A stretch of 64,000 nucleotides of DNA from Marinobacter fonticola (GTDB lineage: Bacteria; Pseudomonadota; Gammaproteobacteria; Pseudomonadales; Oleiphilaceae), in NCBI RefSeq assembly GCF_008122265.1, contig NZ_CP043042.1, positions 62,001 through 126,000 of the forward strand, given 5' to 3'. The notes under the pieces were generated by a model. The model made no database searches. It saw only the letters and a program-made list of their open reading frames with translations, and was not told the DNA's origin. The position numbers and the translations under genes are program-made. Below are positions 8,167 through 16,492 of this stretch, piece after piece. Positions within the stretch are counted from its first letter, which is position 1, and each line of letters opens with the position of its first letter.

Positions 8167-8739
8167 ATGGCAGAGAAACAATACCTCAGTGCGCAAAGCC
8201 TGCTGGAAGACTCTTTTCGACTGGGGGCTCAGATCCTCAATTCCGGCTTCCGTCCCACGTTCATGATTGCGGTGTGGCGCGGCGGTGCGCCTATCGGGAT
8301 CGCCGTGCAGGAGTTCCTCGATTACCACGGCCTACACACGGATCACATCGCCATCCGTACCTCGTCCTACCATGGCATCGACCAGCAGAGTAAGACGGTA
8401 CGCGTTCACGGGCTCAATTACCTGGTCAAACACGTGACTCACGGCGATACGTTGCTGATTGTCGACGACGTTTTCGACACCGGGCGCTCAGTGGAGGCGA
8501 TTATCGACGAATTGAAACAGCGTGCGCGACTGAACACCCCACATGATATTCGCGTTGCGGTGCCCTACTACAAGCCGGATCGTAACGAGGTAGGTTGGGG
8601 GCCGGACTTCTACCTGCACGAGACTGCCGAGTGGCTGAAGTATCCTCATTCTCTGGAGGGGCTGTCCGTCGAGGAAATAGCGACCCATCGGCCGGAACTT
8701 TACGCCATCCTGGCGCCGCATTTGGGGGATGCGCCGTGA
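8167..8739 (+). CDS. Phosphoribosyltransferase, copy 2
   Basis: A 190-residue type I phosphoribosyltransferase, paralogue of the divergent gene at 7471-8079. It contains MIAVWRGGAPIGIAVQE (pyrophosphate loop) and a standard PRPP site, LLIVDDVFDTGRSV. It probably transfers a purine base (hypoxanthine, guanine or xanthine) to PRPP for salvage. The ATG at 8167 (MAEKQYL) is chosen because similarity with the paralogue begins there; an in-frame ATG at 8125 would add 14 unrelated residues. The gene ends in a strong bidirectional terminator. Confidence 0.85.
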   Translation: MAEKQYLSAQSLLEDSFRLGAQILNSGFRPTFMIAVWRGGAPIGIAVQEFLDYHGLHTDHIAIRTSSYHGIDQQSKTVRVHGLNYLVKHVTHGDTLLIVDDVFDTGRSVEAIIDELKQRARLNTPHDIRVAVPYYKPDRNEVGWGPDFYLHETAEWLKYPHSLEGLSVEEIATHRPELYAILAPHLGDAP

Positions 8740-8785
8740 GTCTCTTTAGGCGCAAAGGTTGAAGTTCATAAAATTAATGGCAATA

Positions 8786-8811
8786 AAAAAGGCAGCCGAG
8801 GCTGCCTTTTT
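8786..8811. terminator. Bidirectional terminator
   Basis: AAAAAGGCAGCC followed after two bases by GGCTGCCTTTTT: a perfect 12-bp inverted repeat with an A tract on one side and a T tract on the other. It lies between the convergent phosphoribosyltransferase and cold-shock genes and can end both transcripts. Confidence 0.9.
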
Positions 8812-8830
8812 GGGTGCTGCTAAACGTTAG

Positions 8831-9037
8831 TTAGACAGCAACAACGTTTTCAGCTTGCGGGCCTTTCTGGCCCTGGGTCACGGTGAACTCGACCTGCTGG
8901 CCTTCAGCCAGAGTCTTGAAACCGCCGCCCTGAATGGCGCTGTAGTGAACGAAAACGTCCGGGCCGCTTTCGCGAGTGATGAAGCCGAAGCCCTTGGTTT
9001 CGTTGAAGAACTTGACGGTGCCGGTAGTAGTAGACAT
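8831..9037 (-). CDS. Cold-shock protein (CspA family)
   Basis: A 68-residue single cold-shock domain protein that binds single-stranded RNA/DNA as an RNA chaperone. RNP1 (KGFGFI) and RNP2 (VFVHYSAI) are both intact, followed by the usual V-x-F-x-V-x-x-G-x-K-G-P-Q-A-x-x-V end. The start is the ATG at 9037 with AGGA about 9 bases upstream on the minus strand; the frame extends 15 codons further but outside the family. A long untranslated leader is likely, typical of csp genes regulated by temperature at the RNA level. Confidence 0.95.
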   Translation of the reverse strand: MSTTTGTVKFFNETKGFGFITRESGPDVFVHYSAIQGGGFKTLAEGQQVEFTVTQGQKGPQAENVVAV

Positions 9038-9412
9038 GTATACGTATCCTGAATTCAATCTTTTAAAGTGCCGCAATGACATCGAAATGATGGCAATCGG
9101 CGTTGTGCGGATAAAAAGCCCGGAATCAAAAACAGGACGAAACTACTAACATACGGCAGGCAAACGTCTTATTTGTGAAATGCTCGGTTCGATCTTTCCA
9201 ACGAGATTCACTTTACTCCCTCTCTCAGGCTTTGCCAAGCTTATTTCATAAGCACAAACCGGGGGGTTGATCGCCTCTCGCTTTAGTCGTCAAAGGGATA
9301 CCTGGTGTCCTGGGCGGGACATTAGATCAAAACAAAAAAATGGGCCGTCGCCACGAGTGACGACGGCCCATTGTTGCATCTAGGCTGCGGTATGCGGAGG
9401 GATGCGAAAAGA
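9038..9412. other. csp leader region and intergenic stretch
   Basis: 375 bases between the cold-shock gene and the end of the next minus-strand gene. The part next to csp is AT-rich and probably holds its promoter and leader; no recognisable cold-box was found. The far end holds the terminator at 9334-9370. No open frame with a ribosome site was seen. Confidence 0.5.
9334..9370 (-). terminator. Terminator of the small minus-strand gene
   Basis: Perfect 10-bp inverted repeat TGGGCCGTCG / CGACGGCCCA with a 10-base loop. Seven A residues precede it on the plus strand, so leftward transcripts end in a stem followed by a U tract. It sits about 40 bases beyond the stop of the 62-residue gene at 9413-9601. 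Confidence 0.85.
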
Positions 9413-9601
9413 TTAGTCGCTCTTATTCTCTGTGTGCTGCGGCTCAGGGGAGCTGACTTCAAGCACAAAGGAGTTCCGGCTGCCCGCGACGATCAGTTGG
9501 TCGCCTTGGCGCAGGGACTTGCGGCGCTCCGTAATGTCCGGTTTCGGCGTTGGACGACATACTACCGCTGGCCGATGCTGCTTCGCGTTCTTCTCTGTCA
9601 T
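9413..9601 (-). CDS. Small hypothetical protein (62 aa)
   Basis: A 62-residue basic, hydrophilic protein (MTEKNAKQHRPAVVCRPTPK...) with one Cys, no membrane helix and no family I recognise. A short hydrophobic stretch (DQLIVAGSRNSFVLEV) could form a small beta fold. Translation is well supported: a full Shine-Dalgarno AAAGGAGG lies about 5 bases before the ATG, and a strong terminator follows the stop codon on the same strand. It is a monocistronic unit. Confidence 0.7.
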   Translation of the reverse strand: MTEKNAKQHRPAVVCRPTPKPDITERRKSLRQGDQLIVAGSRNSFVLEVSSPEPQHTENKSD

Positions 9602-9912
9602 ATGACCTCCTTTCTAACCCGCGCCGTTATACGGCAAAAAGGGGTGTTCGGTGCAATTAAATCATCTTCATTTACCGGAAATGCGGCAATCGTAAGCGAA
9701 GGCGTAAGCTAGAGCGAATTTTTGACGTGTATGTTCTGGCGAAGTCGGCGAATAAGCGCTGTGCCATAGAAATGGTTCGAAATGCGACATGGTATCGGCG
9801 GTTAAGGTTGTGCTAGGTTGGTTAGCGTAGCTTGGCTTTCTCCATGAAACCGACGTTTTTAAAAAGGCTACGCCAGTGAATACCCTAAGTGGCTTCGGCC
9901 AAGGACAGGGTT
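9602..9912. other. Intergenic region between divergent genes
   Basis: 311 bases between the small minus-strand gene and the GAF-GGDEF gene, expected to carry both promoters. A short inverted repeat GCCGT-TAT-ACGGC (9623-9635) lies just upstream of the small gene's ribosome site and contains a TATAAC on the minus strand. No gene is supported. Confidence 0.4.
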
Positions 9913-11022
9913 ATGAGCGATTCGCTCGATGATTCGCACAATCAGCACGACCTCACCGCGGACATGCTCAATCTTGTGGACGCGGTGCAGCAGCTTTCCC
10001 TTGCCCGTGACCTCTCGCGTATTACCGAAATTGTCCGTCATGCCGCCCGTACCATCAGCAGAGCCGATGGAGCGACCTTCGTGCTGAATGAGGGCAGCCA
10101 GTGCTTTTACGCCGATGAGGAGGCCATTAGCCCGCTATGGAAAGGCGCGCGCTTCCCTTGCGATGCGTGTATCAGCGGTTGGGTGATGTCTCACAGCGAG
10201 ACGGTGGGGATCGAGGACATCTATCAGGACGATCGTATTCCAGTGGATCTCTACAAGACCACGTTCGTCAAGAGCATGCTGATGGTACCGATCCGGCGGA
10301 AGGACCCTGTGGGCGCCATCGGCCTCTACTGGGCCCGGCGGCACAAGCCCTCTGCCAACGAGATATTCCTGATGGAAACCCTGGCCAACTCGACCGCAGT
10401 GGCTATGGAGAATGTCAGAATGCACGCCGAGTTCGAGGAGCGTGTGAAGCAAAGGACCAAGGCCCTGGTGCGCGAAATCCGGGAGCGTAAGAGGGCCGAG
10501 GAGGCGGTGCGTCAGATGGCCATCAGCGATTCACTGACGGGGCTGCTCAACCGGCGCGGTTTTTTTCTGCAAGCGCAGAAACAGTACGAGCTGGCTTGTC
10601 GCAATGCCAGCCCCAGCATATTGATATTCGCGGACCTCGACGGCCTGAAGGTGGTCAACGACAGCCATGGACACCGCGATGGGGATCAAATGCTTGTCGA
10701 TGCGGGTGCGGTGCTGAAGGCGGTTTTGCGCCAATCCGATGTCGTTGCCCGGGTCGGGGGTGACGAGTTTGTCGTGTTCTCGATGGAGTGCGAGCAGCCG
10801 GAAATTATAGTCAAGCGTATTCAGGATGCTGTCGAACGTTTCAATACCGACAACCGCCGGCGTTACGAGCTTGCGCTCAGCGTGGGTGTGGTGGTGTGCG
10901 ATCCGGACGAGACGGTCTCCCTGGAGAAATTGATGGAGCTGGCTGACGAGGCCATGTACCAGGACAAGCAACGCCGGCGCAACGGCCAATCTGTCAGCCA
11001 CGGCAAGTTGCGCTCGGTCTGA
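9913..11022 (+). CDS. GAF-GGDEF diguanylate cyclase
   Basis: A soluble protein of about 369 residues predicted to make cyclic di-GMP from two GTP. A GAF-type sensor domain occupies about residues 20-175 (RITEIVRHAARTISRADGATFVL ... SMLMVPIRRKDPVGAIGLYW), a coiled-coil follows (EERVKQRTKALVREIRERKRAEE), then a GGDEF domain with an intact GGDEF at about 282-286 and the product-inhibition I-site RQSD nine residues before it. ATG 9913 is preferred to GTG 9889 because AGGACAGGG precedes it. The GAF pattern with Cys residues (PCDACISGWV) recalls sensors of nucleotides or redox state, but the ligand is unknown. Confidence 0.92.
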   Translation: MSDSLDDSHNQHDLTADMLNLVDAVQQLSLARDLSRITEIVRHAARTISRADGATFVLNEGSQCFYADEEAISPLWKGARFPCDACISGWVMSHSETVGIEDIYQDDRIPVDLYKTTFVKSMLMVPIRRKDPVGAIGLYWARRHKPSANEIFLMETLANSTAVAMENVRMHAEFEERVKQRTKALVREIRERKRAEEAVRQMAISDSLTGLLNRRGFFLQAQKQYELACRNASPSILIFADLDGLKVVNDSHGHRDGDQMLVDAGAVLKAVLRQSDVVARVGGDEFVVFSMECEQPEIIVKRIQDAVERFNTDNRRRYELALSVGVVVCDPDETVSLEKLMELADEAMYQDKQRRRNGQSVSHGKLRSV

Positions 11023-11035
11023 GACCGGGGCGAAA

Positions 11036-11599
11036 CTACTCTTCCAACTGCCAGTGAGAAAATAGCCCGGACCCATGCACTTCGACGCCCAACGCCTGGA
11101 GCCATCGCGCCATAACCTGGTTGGACTGGTGGAACATCCAATACCTCTCCGGGTACTTCACGAAGTATAGGTTGTAGCGTGGCTGATAGCGGCGTTGCTC
11201 CGGGTTTTCGAAATAGCGATTCAAGCGATTGCGCAGGGCGTTGACGTCCTGCGTACTGACCTCGATCGAGTAAAGTGTGAGAAAGCCCTCGGGAATAGCC
11301 TGGGTGCGCCCGGACCGTGGCAGCGTATCCAGCGACTGGCGGCCCACCGCAGCCTGGGTAGGCCAGAGCAGCGCCTGAACGCCTCGCCAGAGACCGGTGT
11401 CATCTTCGGCGTACCATCGCCACTCCCCATATACATAGCGCGTCCACCCGTCGCCATCGGGCAGAATCAGGCTGGGGTGGCGTCCGTGGTCCATAAGGTG
11501 GATCTGGACGGGATCGACAGGCGCGGTAGGTGGCGCCAACCGGTTGCCGCACCCGGCCAGCAGACCGGCACAGAGCAGAGTCACAACCGTTTTGAGCAT
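11036..11599 (-). CDS. Uncharacterised lipoprotein
   Basis: A 187-residue protein with a lipoprotein signal peptide (MLKTVVTLLCAGLLAGCGN, lipidated Cys at residue 17), so membrane-anchored in the envelope. The body has many aromatic and Arg residues (GDGWTRYVYGEWRWYAEDDTG; YQPRYNLYFVKYPERYWMFH). The HGRHPSLIL segment and overall layout vaguely recall the DUF2459/DUF4105 type of envelope proteins, but I cannot assign a family. AAAGGGA lies upstream of the ATG. It is convergent with the diguanylate cyclase, 13 bases apart. Confidence 0.75.
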   Translation of the reverse strand: MLKTVVTLLCAGLLAGCGNRLAPPTAPVDPVQIHLMDHGRHPSLILPDGDGWTRYVYGEWRWYAEDDTGLWRGVQALLWPTQAAVGRQSLDTLPRSGRTQAIPEGFLTLYSIEVSTQDVNALRNRLNRYFENPEQRRYQPRYNLYFVKYPERYWMFHQSNQVMARWLQALGVEVHGSGLFSHWQLEE

Positions 11600-11724
11600 G
11601 GACTTTTGTCCCTTTGATGGACGGCTGTTAAGTTGACGGTAAGGCCCGCCAGCCGCTAGAACAATAATAAGGCCTGATGACGTTTCGTCCGCATGCCCTC
11701 AAATTTCATGAAAGAGGGGACACC

Positions 11725-11901
11725 ATGAAATGGATCGTACTGCTAATCATCGTCGCCGTCGTTGGCTTTTGGCTCTACCGCGGCCGGCAGAAGAACGCCC
11801 TGGAAAATCCCGAGATGAAAGCCATCGACAAGCGGGATTATTACGTGGCGCCGGAAGAGAATGATGAGAGCCCATCCCGGGACAGTGAGCGACCGCGATA
11901 G
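11725..11901 (+). CDS. Small single-TM membrane protein (58 aa)
   Basis: A 58-residue protein with an N-terminal transmembrane helix (MKWIVLLIIVAVVGFWLYRG) and a highly charged cytosolic-type tail (KNALENPEMKAIDKRDYY...). GAGGGGA lies about 6 bases before the ATG at 11725. No family is recognised. The helix shares the W-I-V...V-V-G-x-W-L-[FY]-R pattern with the small protein at 3997-4179, while the tails are unrelated. It is followed by 234 bases without a gene, containing loosely repeated TTTCGA[CT]A words. Confidence 0.7.
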   Translation: MKWIVLLIIVAVVGFWLYRGRQKNALENPEMKAIDKRDYYVAPEENDESPSRDSERPR

Positions 11902-12135
11902 GGATTTTCGACAGGTTTTTCGATAATAGGTGCTTGCGGTAAGTGCTTTCGATAAGAGCCCTCGACAAGGACTAGAGCCGCGCTTATCAACCTTAAGCTG
12001 CGAGCACAGGAAAACGCCACTCGCCAAACCCGGGCGAGCGAGGACTTTATGCCATCCGATGCGGCCTGTTTGACTGCGAATCATCGCGCATCGATCACGT
12101 AAGCATCACGATAACGACTGAAACACGGTAAATCG

Positions 12136-13233
12136 ATGACCGAGTCTTCAGCCACTGAACCTCCGACAGAGAGAACCGAGACTCAACAGATGCCTGAATC
12201 GGAGCAACCGGACCGCACCGGAGCACCGAGGCGCCGCCGTTGGCGTCCGTGGCTACTGTTTCTGGTTCTGGTTGCGCTGGTGGTGCTGTTGGTTTTGCGC
12301 GAGGACTTGCGCCGCCAAGCGGAGACCAGTGCCGTTAGAGCGGTGCGCGTGATCGCTATCGATGGTCTTGGCTTCTCGCCCAGAGACATCTTCCTCTGGC
12401 GTTTACGCATAGCGGGGTTGGCGGACAGTCCGCTTGGCCAGCAGTGGAAGAATGCAGTATCGCAAGCGGGCACCGAGCCGGTCACGTTCGATCGCCAGTA
12501 TCAGGCTCAGCGTCAATTTTCCGCGGATGCGGTTGAGGCCCATATTTATCAGGTGACCCTACAACAGGGAGCCGAGCTGAACTGGCGCCTGGAGCGGTCC
12601 AGCTTGGTGGGTGGAGACCTGTTCGCCAGTCTTGAGCGGCGGGACAGCGACGGCGAGTTCGGTACGGATGACTGGTCCACCGTGACCGAGCTGGAGGCCA
12701 CCGGACAGCGAGAGCATCTGGTTGTCGAGGTCGACGGGACCTATCGTATCGTGCTGCAACCGGAGTTGTTTGCGTCGGTGGATTACGCCCTGGCTCTGGC
12801 CAGTGGCGGTTCCCTGGCTTTTCCGGTATCCGGCGCCTCCCAGCGTGATATCGGCAGCCCGTTTGGCGCTCCGCGGGACGGTGGCGCCCGCTCCCATCAT
12901 GGTGTGGATATCTTTGCCTCGCGTGGCACCCCGGTCACGGCGGTCACCGATGGGCGGGCTCGAACCGGAACCAGTAACCTGGGCGGTAAGCATGTCTGGC
13001 TGTCGGGTAGCCTATTGGGGTTCGGCACGCCTCGCTATTATTATGCCCATCTCGATGCTTTCGAGGTGGCGTCGGGCGCCGACGTGAAACAAGGCGATAT
13101 TCTCGGCTATGTGGGCAACACCGGTAACGCCCGCACGACGCCGCCCCACTTACATTTCGGTATTTATACCGTCGGTGGGCCGGTCGATCCCGATCCCTTC
13201 CTGCGACCGCGGCCTGACCTGCCCACGCAGTAA
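12136..13233 (+). CDS. M23 family metallopeptidase (LytM), membrane-anchored
   Basis: A 365-residue cell-wall peptidase. A cytoplasmic N-terminus rich in Glu/Thr/Arg is followed by one transmembrane helix (about residues 36-55, WLLFLVLVALVVLLVL). A periplasmic region of unknown fold follows, then a C-terminal LytM/M23 domain (about 235-355) with zinc ligands in SHHGVDI (H-x3-D) and HLHFG (H-x-H). With all ligands present it is probably an active peptidoglycan endopeptidase. No NlpD/EnvC LysM or coiled-coil partner domain is present. Likely monocistronic. Confidence 0.9.
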   Translation: MTESSATEPPTERTETQQMPESEQPDRTGAPRRRRWRPWLLFLVLVALVVLLVLREDLRRQAETSAVRAVRVIAIDGLGFSPRDIFLWRLRIAGLADSPLGQQWKNAVSQAGTEPVTFDRQYQAQRQFSADAVEAHIYQVTLQQGAELNWRLERSSLVGGDLFASLERRDSDGEFGTDDWSTVTELEATGQREHLVVEVDGTYRIVLQPELFASVDYALALASGGSLAFPVSGASQRDIGSPFGAPRDGGARSHHGVDIFASRGTPVTAVTDGRARTGTSNLGGKHVWLSGSLLGFGTPRYYYAHLDAFEVASGADVKQGDILGYVGNTGNARTTPPHLHFGIYTVGGPVDPDPFLRPRPDLPTQ

Positions 13234-13291
13234 CACCCGCACCGCTTTGAGCCTTTTTTGTCACTCATGTTCGTGATCAAAGCGCTGTCCG

Positions 13292-16120
13292 TCAGCCCAA
13301 CCGGTCCGGCTCGCCGGTCATATCCAGCATGGCGTTGCGCGCCTCGTCCCGCAGTTTCACCGCTGATACCCAGTCGTCGCTTTCAGGGACGATGGGGTCC
13401 CCCACAATGGCTTCGATCCGGCCCGGGCGAGGGTTCCAGCGGTCGGCGGGCAGCTTCTGCCGGGTGCCTTTGAGCGCAATGGGAACGACGGGCTCCCCGA
13501 GTACCGCAGCGGTCATGAATGCCCCCATGTGGAACGGTCGTAGGCCAGGGGCCGCGTCAAAGCCGCCTTCCGGGAAGAACAGCAGCCGGCTGTCGCGGGC
13601 GCGTTCGGCAATGCGACGGGAGGCACGCACGCTGGTTTCGTCGCTGGTGCGGTCCACCGGTTCCACGTTCATCCGCTTGAGGTAGCGGCCTAGGGGCCAA
13701 AAGCGCATCAACTCCACTTTGGCCACATAGCTGACAGGGACCGGCAGCAAAGCGGTGGTTACCAGGGCGTCGATGTAGCTGGCGTGATTGACGACCACGA
13801 CGCAGCCTTCCGGCAGTTTACGCAGCTTTTCTTCGCCTATAACGGACAACCCGGTGCCGGTCAGCAGACCCAGCAGCCGCGCGCCATAACGGGAGACCTG
13901 CCAGCGGCCTTCACGACTGGGCACCAGATTGACCAGCAGCCACACCGGCATACCGATCAGGGCCAGAGCCGTCCAGGCCCAGCCGGCGTAGAGCCAGCGT
14001 TTGACGTTGCGCGCGGCCAGGCTGGCCTGCTGGCGCCAGCTGCTGCGCGCCAGATGGATCAATTGCCGCCACACCGGGCGCGCTTTCTGCTCCAGTTCGC
14101 CACGCTCGTAGCGCAGCCGGCAGTCGTTGCGGCGTAGCTTGCCGCTAGAGGTCTTGGGGATACTGTGGGGCTTGACGATAACCACCTCGTCCACATCGAT
14201 GCCCAAGGTATCCATCGCGATTCGGGCGATGTCGTCGCGCAATTGCCGGCGCACGTTTTCGCCGGTTGCCCGGGTTTCGGCGACCACCACCAACCGCTCG
14301 CCTTCCCGGCCGCCGATGCCAGCGGCGAAAGCGGCAACGCAACCGCTACGCACAGTGTCCAGCCGGCCCGCGGCTTCCTCGATCTCACCGGGATAGATAT
14401 TGCGCCCGGCGCGGACGATCAGGTCTTTGTTGCGCCCGCTCAGGTAGAGCTCGCCCCCGGCGATGTAACCCCGGTCGCCGGTGTTGAGCCAGTCGCCGTC
14501 GAACAGTTCTTCGGTTTTTTCCGGGTTGCGGTGGTAGCCGCGGGTCGCGGAGGGGCCGCGGAACTGTAACGAACCTTCGCGGCGCTCCGGCAGTACGTTG
14601 CCTTCTTGGTCGACTATGCGGATTTCGTGGTTGGGTACCGCCTTGCCGCAGCAGACAAAACGCAGCGCCTTTGTCTGATCGGGATCGACGGGCACCGCAT
14701 GACCCTGTTCCTGAAAACGGTCGCGGTCGACGGTGTCGATCACCGGCTCCCGGGGCTTTTCGGGAAATGTCAGGGCGACGCAGTTTTCCGCCAGGCCGTA
14801 GACCGGCGACATGGTTTCGGGGCGGAAGCCCTGTGGTCCAAAACGCTCGCTGAAACGCTGAATCGTTTCGGGGCTGACCGCTTCCGCGCCGTTGAAGGCG
14901 ACGCGCCACGTGCTCAGGTCGAGCCCTTCCATATCGCTTTCTTCAAGACGTGCCAGGCACAGCTCATAGCCGAAATTCGGCGCCGGCGAGAGGGTGCCGC
15001 CAAACTGGTGGATGGCCCATAACCAGTAGCGTGGCCGGGTCAGGAACAGTTGCGGTGCAATAATGACCAAGTGCATGCCATACCAAAGGCTGGATAGGCA
15101 GGTGCCGATCAAGCCCATGTCGTGGTAGAGCGGCAGCCAGCTGACGAACACGTCGTCCTGGCTGACGTCGACCACGGCGTTGGCAGCGCCGATGTTGGCG
15201 AACAGGTTGGCGTGGGACAATTCGACACCCTTGGGATTGCCGGTGCTGCCGGAGGTATACTGCAGGAAGGCGACATCCTCGCCATCGATACCCGTGACCG
15301 GCCGGTCCATAGGCTGCGCCCATACTTCGTCAGGCGTGACCACGTGCTTCAGGCTCGGCACCAGTCCCTTGATCAGCGTCGCCAAGCGTTTGGCTTCCGG
15401 GACGGTGATCATTACTTTGGCCTGGGCATTGTTGAGCACGGCAGCCTGGCGGCGCAAATGTTCTTCCAGCTGGGAGGCGCGCATGGGGGGATACAGCGGC
15501 ACCGGGATGGCATTGGCGTAGAGGGCGCCGAAAAAGCCGTAGAAGTAGTCGTGGCCGGTGGGCAGCATCAGCGCTACGGTATCGCGTTGCTCGATGTCGT
15601 GCTGGAACAGGCCGTTCGCCACCCGCAAGGCGCCTTTATGCAGGTCGCCGAAGGTGAGCGGGCGAACGTCCTCATAGCTCTTGACCCAGTGCAAGTAGGT
15701 GCGTCGTGGATGTTCACGGGTGTGCCACTGCAACGCTTCCTGTAAAGTACGGAACGCCGGGACGGTGAAGTGTTCTCGGTCCGAATGCTTGGCGTCGGCG
15801 CCGGTCGGGCTATTGGCCGTGCCGCGTGAGCGTTCCTGGGGCTCTTCCCCGCGCAGCCGCGCGATGGCATCCAGGATATCCCGGGGCGTATCGGCGTCAT
15901 TCAGCAATTCCTCGGGTAGCTGGACGCCGAACGCCCGCTCGACGTTCACCAGGAGTTCGGCGCGCGTCAGGCTATCCAGACCCAGGTCGGCATCGAGCTG
16001 GCTGTCGAGACTGACGTTCCGCCCATGGGGCATACTCTCGGCAGCGTCGTGCTGCAGGGTCTCGCTGACCGCCCGTAGTAGGGTATTTTCAAAGGTGTCC
16101 TGGCTCGCTGACTCTGTCAT
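13292..16120 (-). CDS. ACP-acyl-AMP ligase-acyltransferase fusion
   Basis: A 942-residue three-domain enzyme. Residues about 10-95 form an acyl carrier domain with the phosphopantetheine site DLGLDSL (Ser50). Residues about 125-700 form an AMP-binding ligase most like fatty acyl-AMP ligases (LQYTSGSTGNPKGVELSH, YGLAENCV, GDWLNTGDRGY, Lys near PKTSSGKLRRND). After a hydrophobic stretch (WAWTALALIGMPVWLLVNLV) comes a PlsC acyltransferase domain with H-x4-D (NHASYID, near residue 779) and FFPEGGFD. The likely logic is that a fatty acid is adenylated, loaded on the fused carrier and transferred to an acceptor at the membrane, as in Aas-type or glycolipid/ornithine-lipid-like synthesis. The acceptor is unknown. 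Single gene with its own promoter. Confidence 0.9.
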   Translation of the reverse strand: MTESASQDTFENTLLRAVSETLQHDAAESMPHGRNVSLDSQLDADLGLDSLTRAELLVNVERAFGVQLPEELLNDADTPRDILDAIARLRGEEPQERSRGTANSPTGADAKHSDREHFTVPAFRTLQEALQWHTREHPRRTYLHWVKSYEDVRPLTFGDLHKGALRVANGLFQHDIEQRDTVALMLPTGHDYFYGFFGALYANAIPVPLYPPMRASQLEEHLRRQAAVLNNAQAKVMITVPEAKRLATLIKGLVPSLKHVVTPDEVWAQPMDRPVTGIDGEDVAFLQYTSGSTGNPKGVELSHANLFANIGAANAVVDVSQDDVFVSWLPLYHDMGLIGTCLSSLWYGMHLVIIAPQLFLTRPRYWLWAIHQFGGTLSPAPNFGYELCLARLEESDMEGLDLSTWRVAFNGAEAVSPETIQRFSERFGPQGFRPETMSPVYGLAENCVALTFPEKPREPVIDTVDRDRFQEQGHAVPVDPDQTKALRFVCCGKAVPNHEIRIVDQEGNVLPERREGSLQFRGPSATRGYHRNPEKTEELFDGDWLNTGDRGYIAGGELYLSGRNKDLIVRAGRNIYPGEIEEAAGRLDTVRSGCVAAFAAGIGGREGERLVVVAETRATGENVRRQLRDDIARIAMDTLGIDVDEVVIVKPHSIPKTSSGKLRRNDCRLRYERGELEQKARPVWRQLIHLARSSWRQQASLAARNVKRWLYAGWAWTALALIGMPVWLLVNLVPSREGRWQVSRYGARLLGLLTGTGLSVIGEEKLRKLPEGCVVVVNHASYIDALVTTALLPVPVSYVAKVELMRFWPLGRYLKRMNVEPVDRTSDETSVRASRRIAERARDSRLLFFPEGGFDAAPGLRPFHMGAFMTAAVLGEPVVPIALKGTRQKLPADRWNPRPGRIEAIVGDPIVPESDDWVSAVKLRDEARNAMLDMTGEPDRLG

Positions 16121-16492
16121 GGTGGTTCGCTCCGTGCATGGCCGGGCAGCGTGAGTGGTTGTTATAAGATCAGTCTAGTGCACTGTCGGGTCCGTCAGAG
16201 GCTTAAACCTGATCTAGTGATGCGTACTTCACCGTATTTGTACGGTGTCGAAGGAAGGCAAGATGACTTGGCTCAAGCGTCGGCTGGAATCCGGTCTTGT
16301 GCTGCTCCACCATTGGCCGCGATTTTTGCACAGAGTCAGGCGTCTCTACCCTCCCCGAGACCTTGACTGGTCCGCGTTGTTCCTCACTGGATTGTTCAGA
16401 GGCTTCCGAGGAAAATTCCACTACTTGAGTTAGCCGGCTGGAGATGTGCTTGGTTACGGGGTGTAGCCGCCCTGCTCTAATGAGGTCGAGAA
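16121..16492. other. Regulatory region upstream of cyo operon
   Basis: 372 bases between divergent genes, expected to carry the promoter of cyoABCDE and of the acyltransferase fusion. A hairpin-forming repeat at 16227-16253 (ACCGTA-TTTG-TACGGT with CTTC/GAAG flanks) may be an operator or leader structure. No clear FNR or ArcA site could be defined by eye. No gene seen. Confidence 0.45.
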
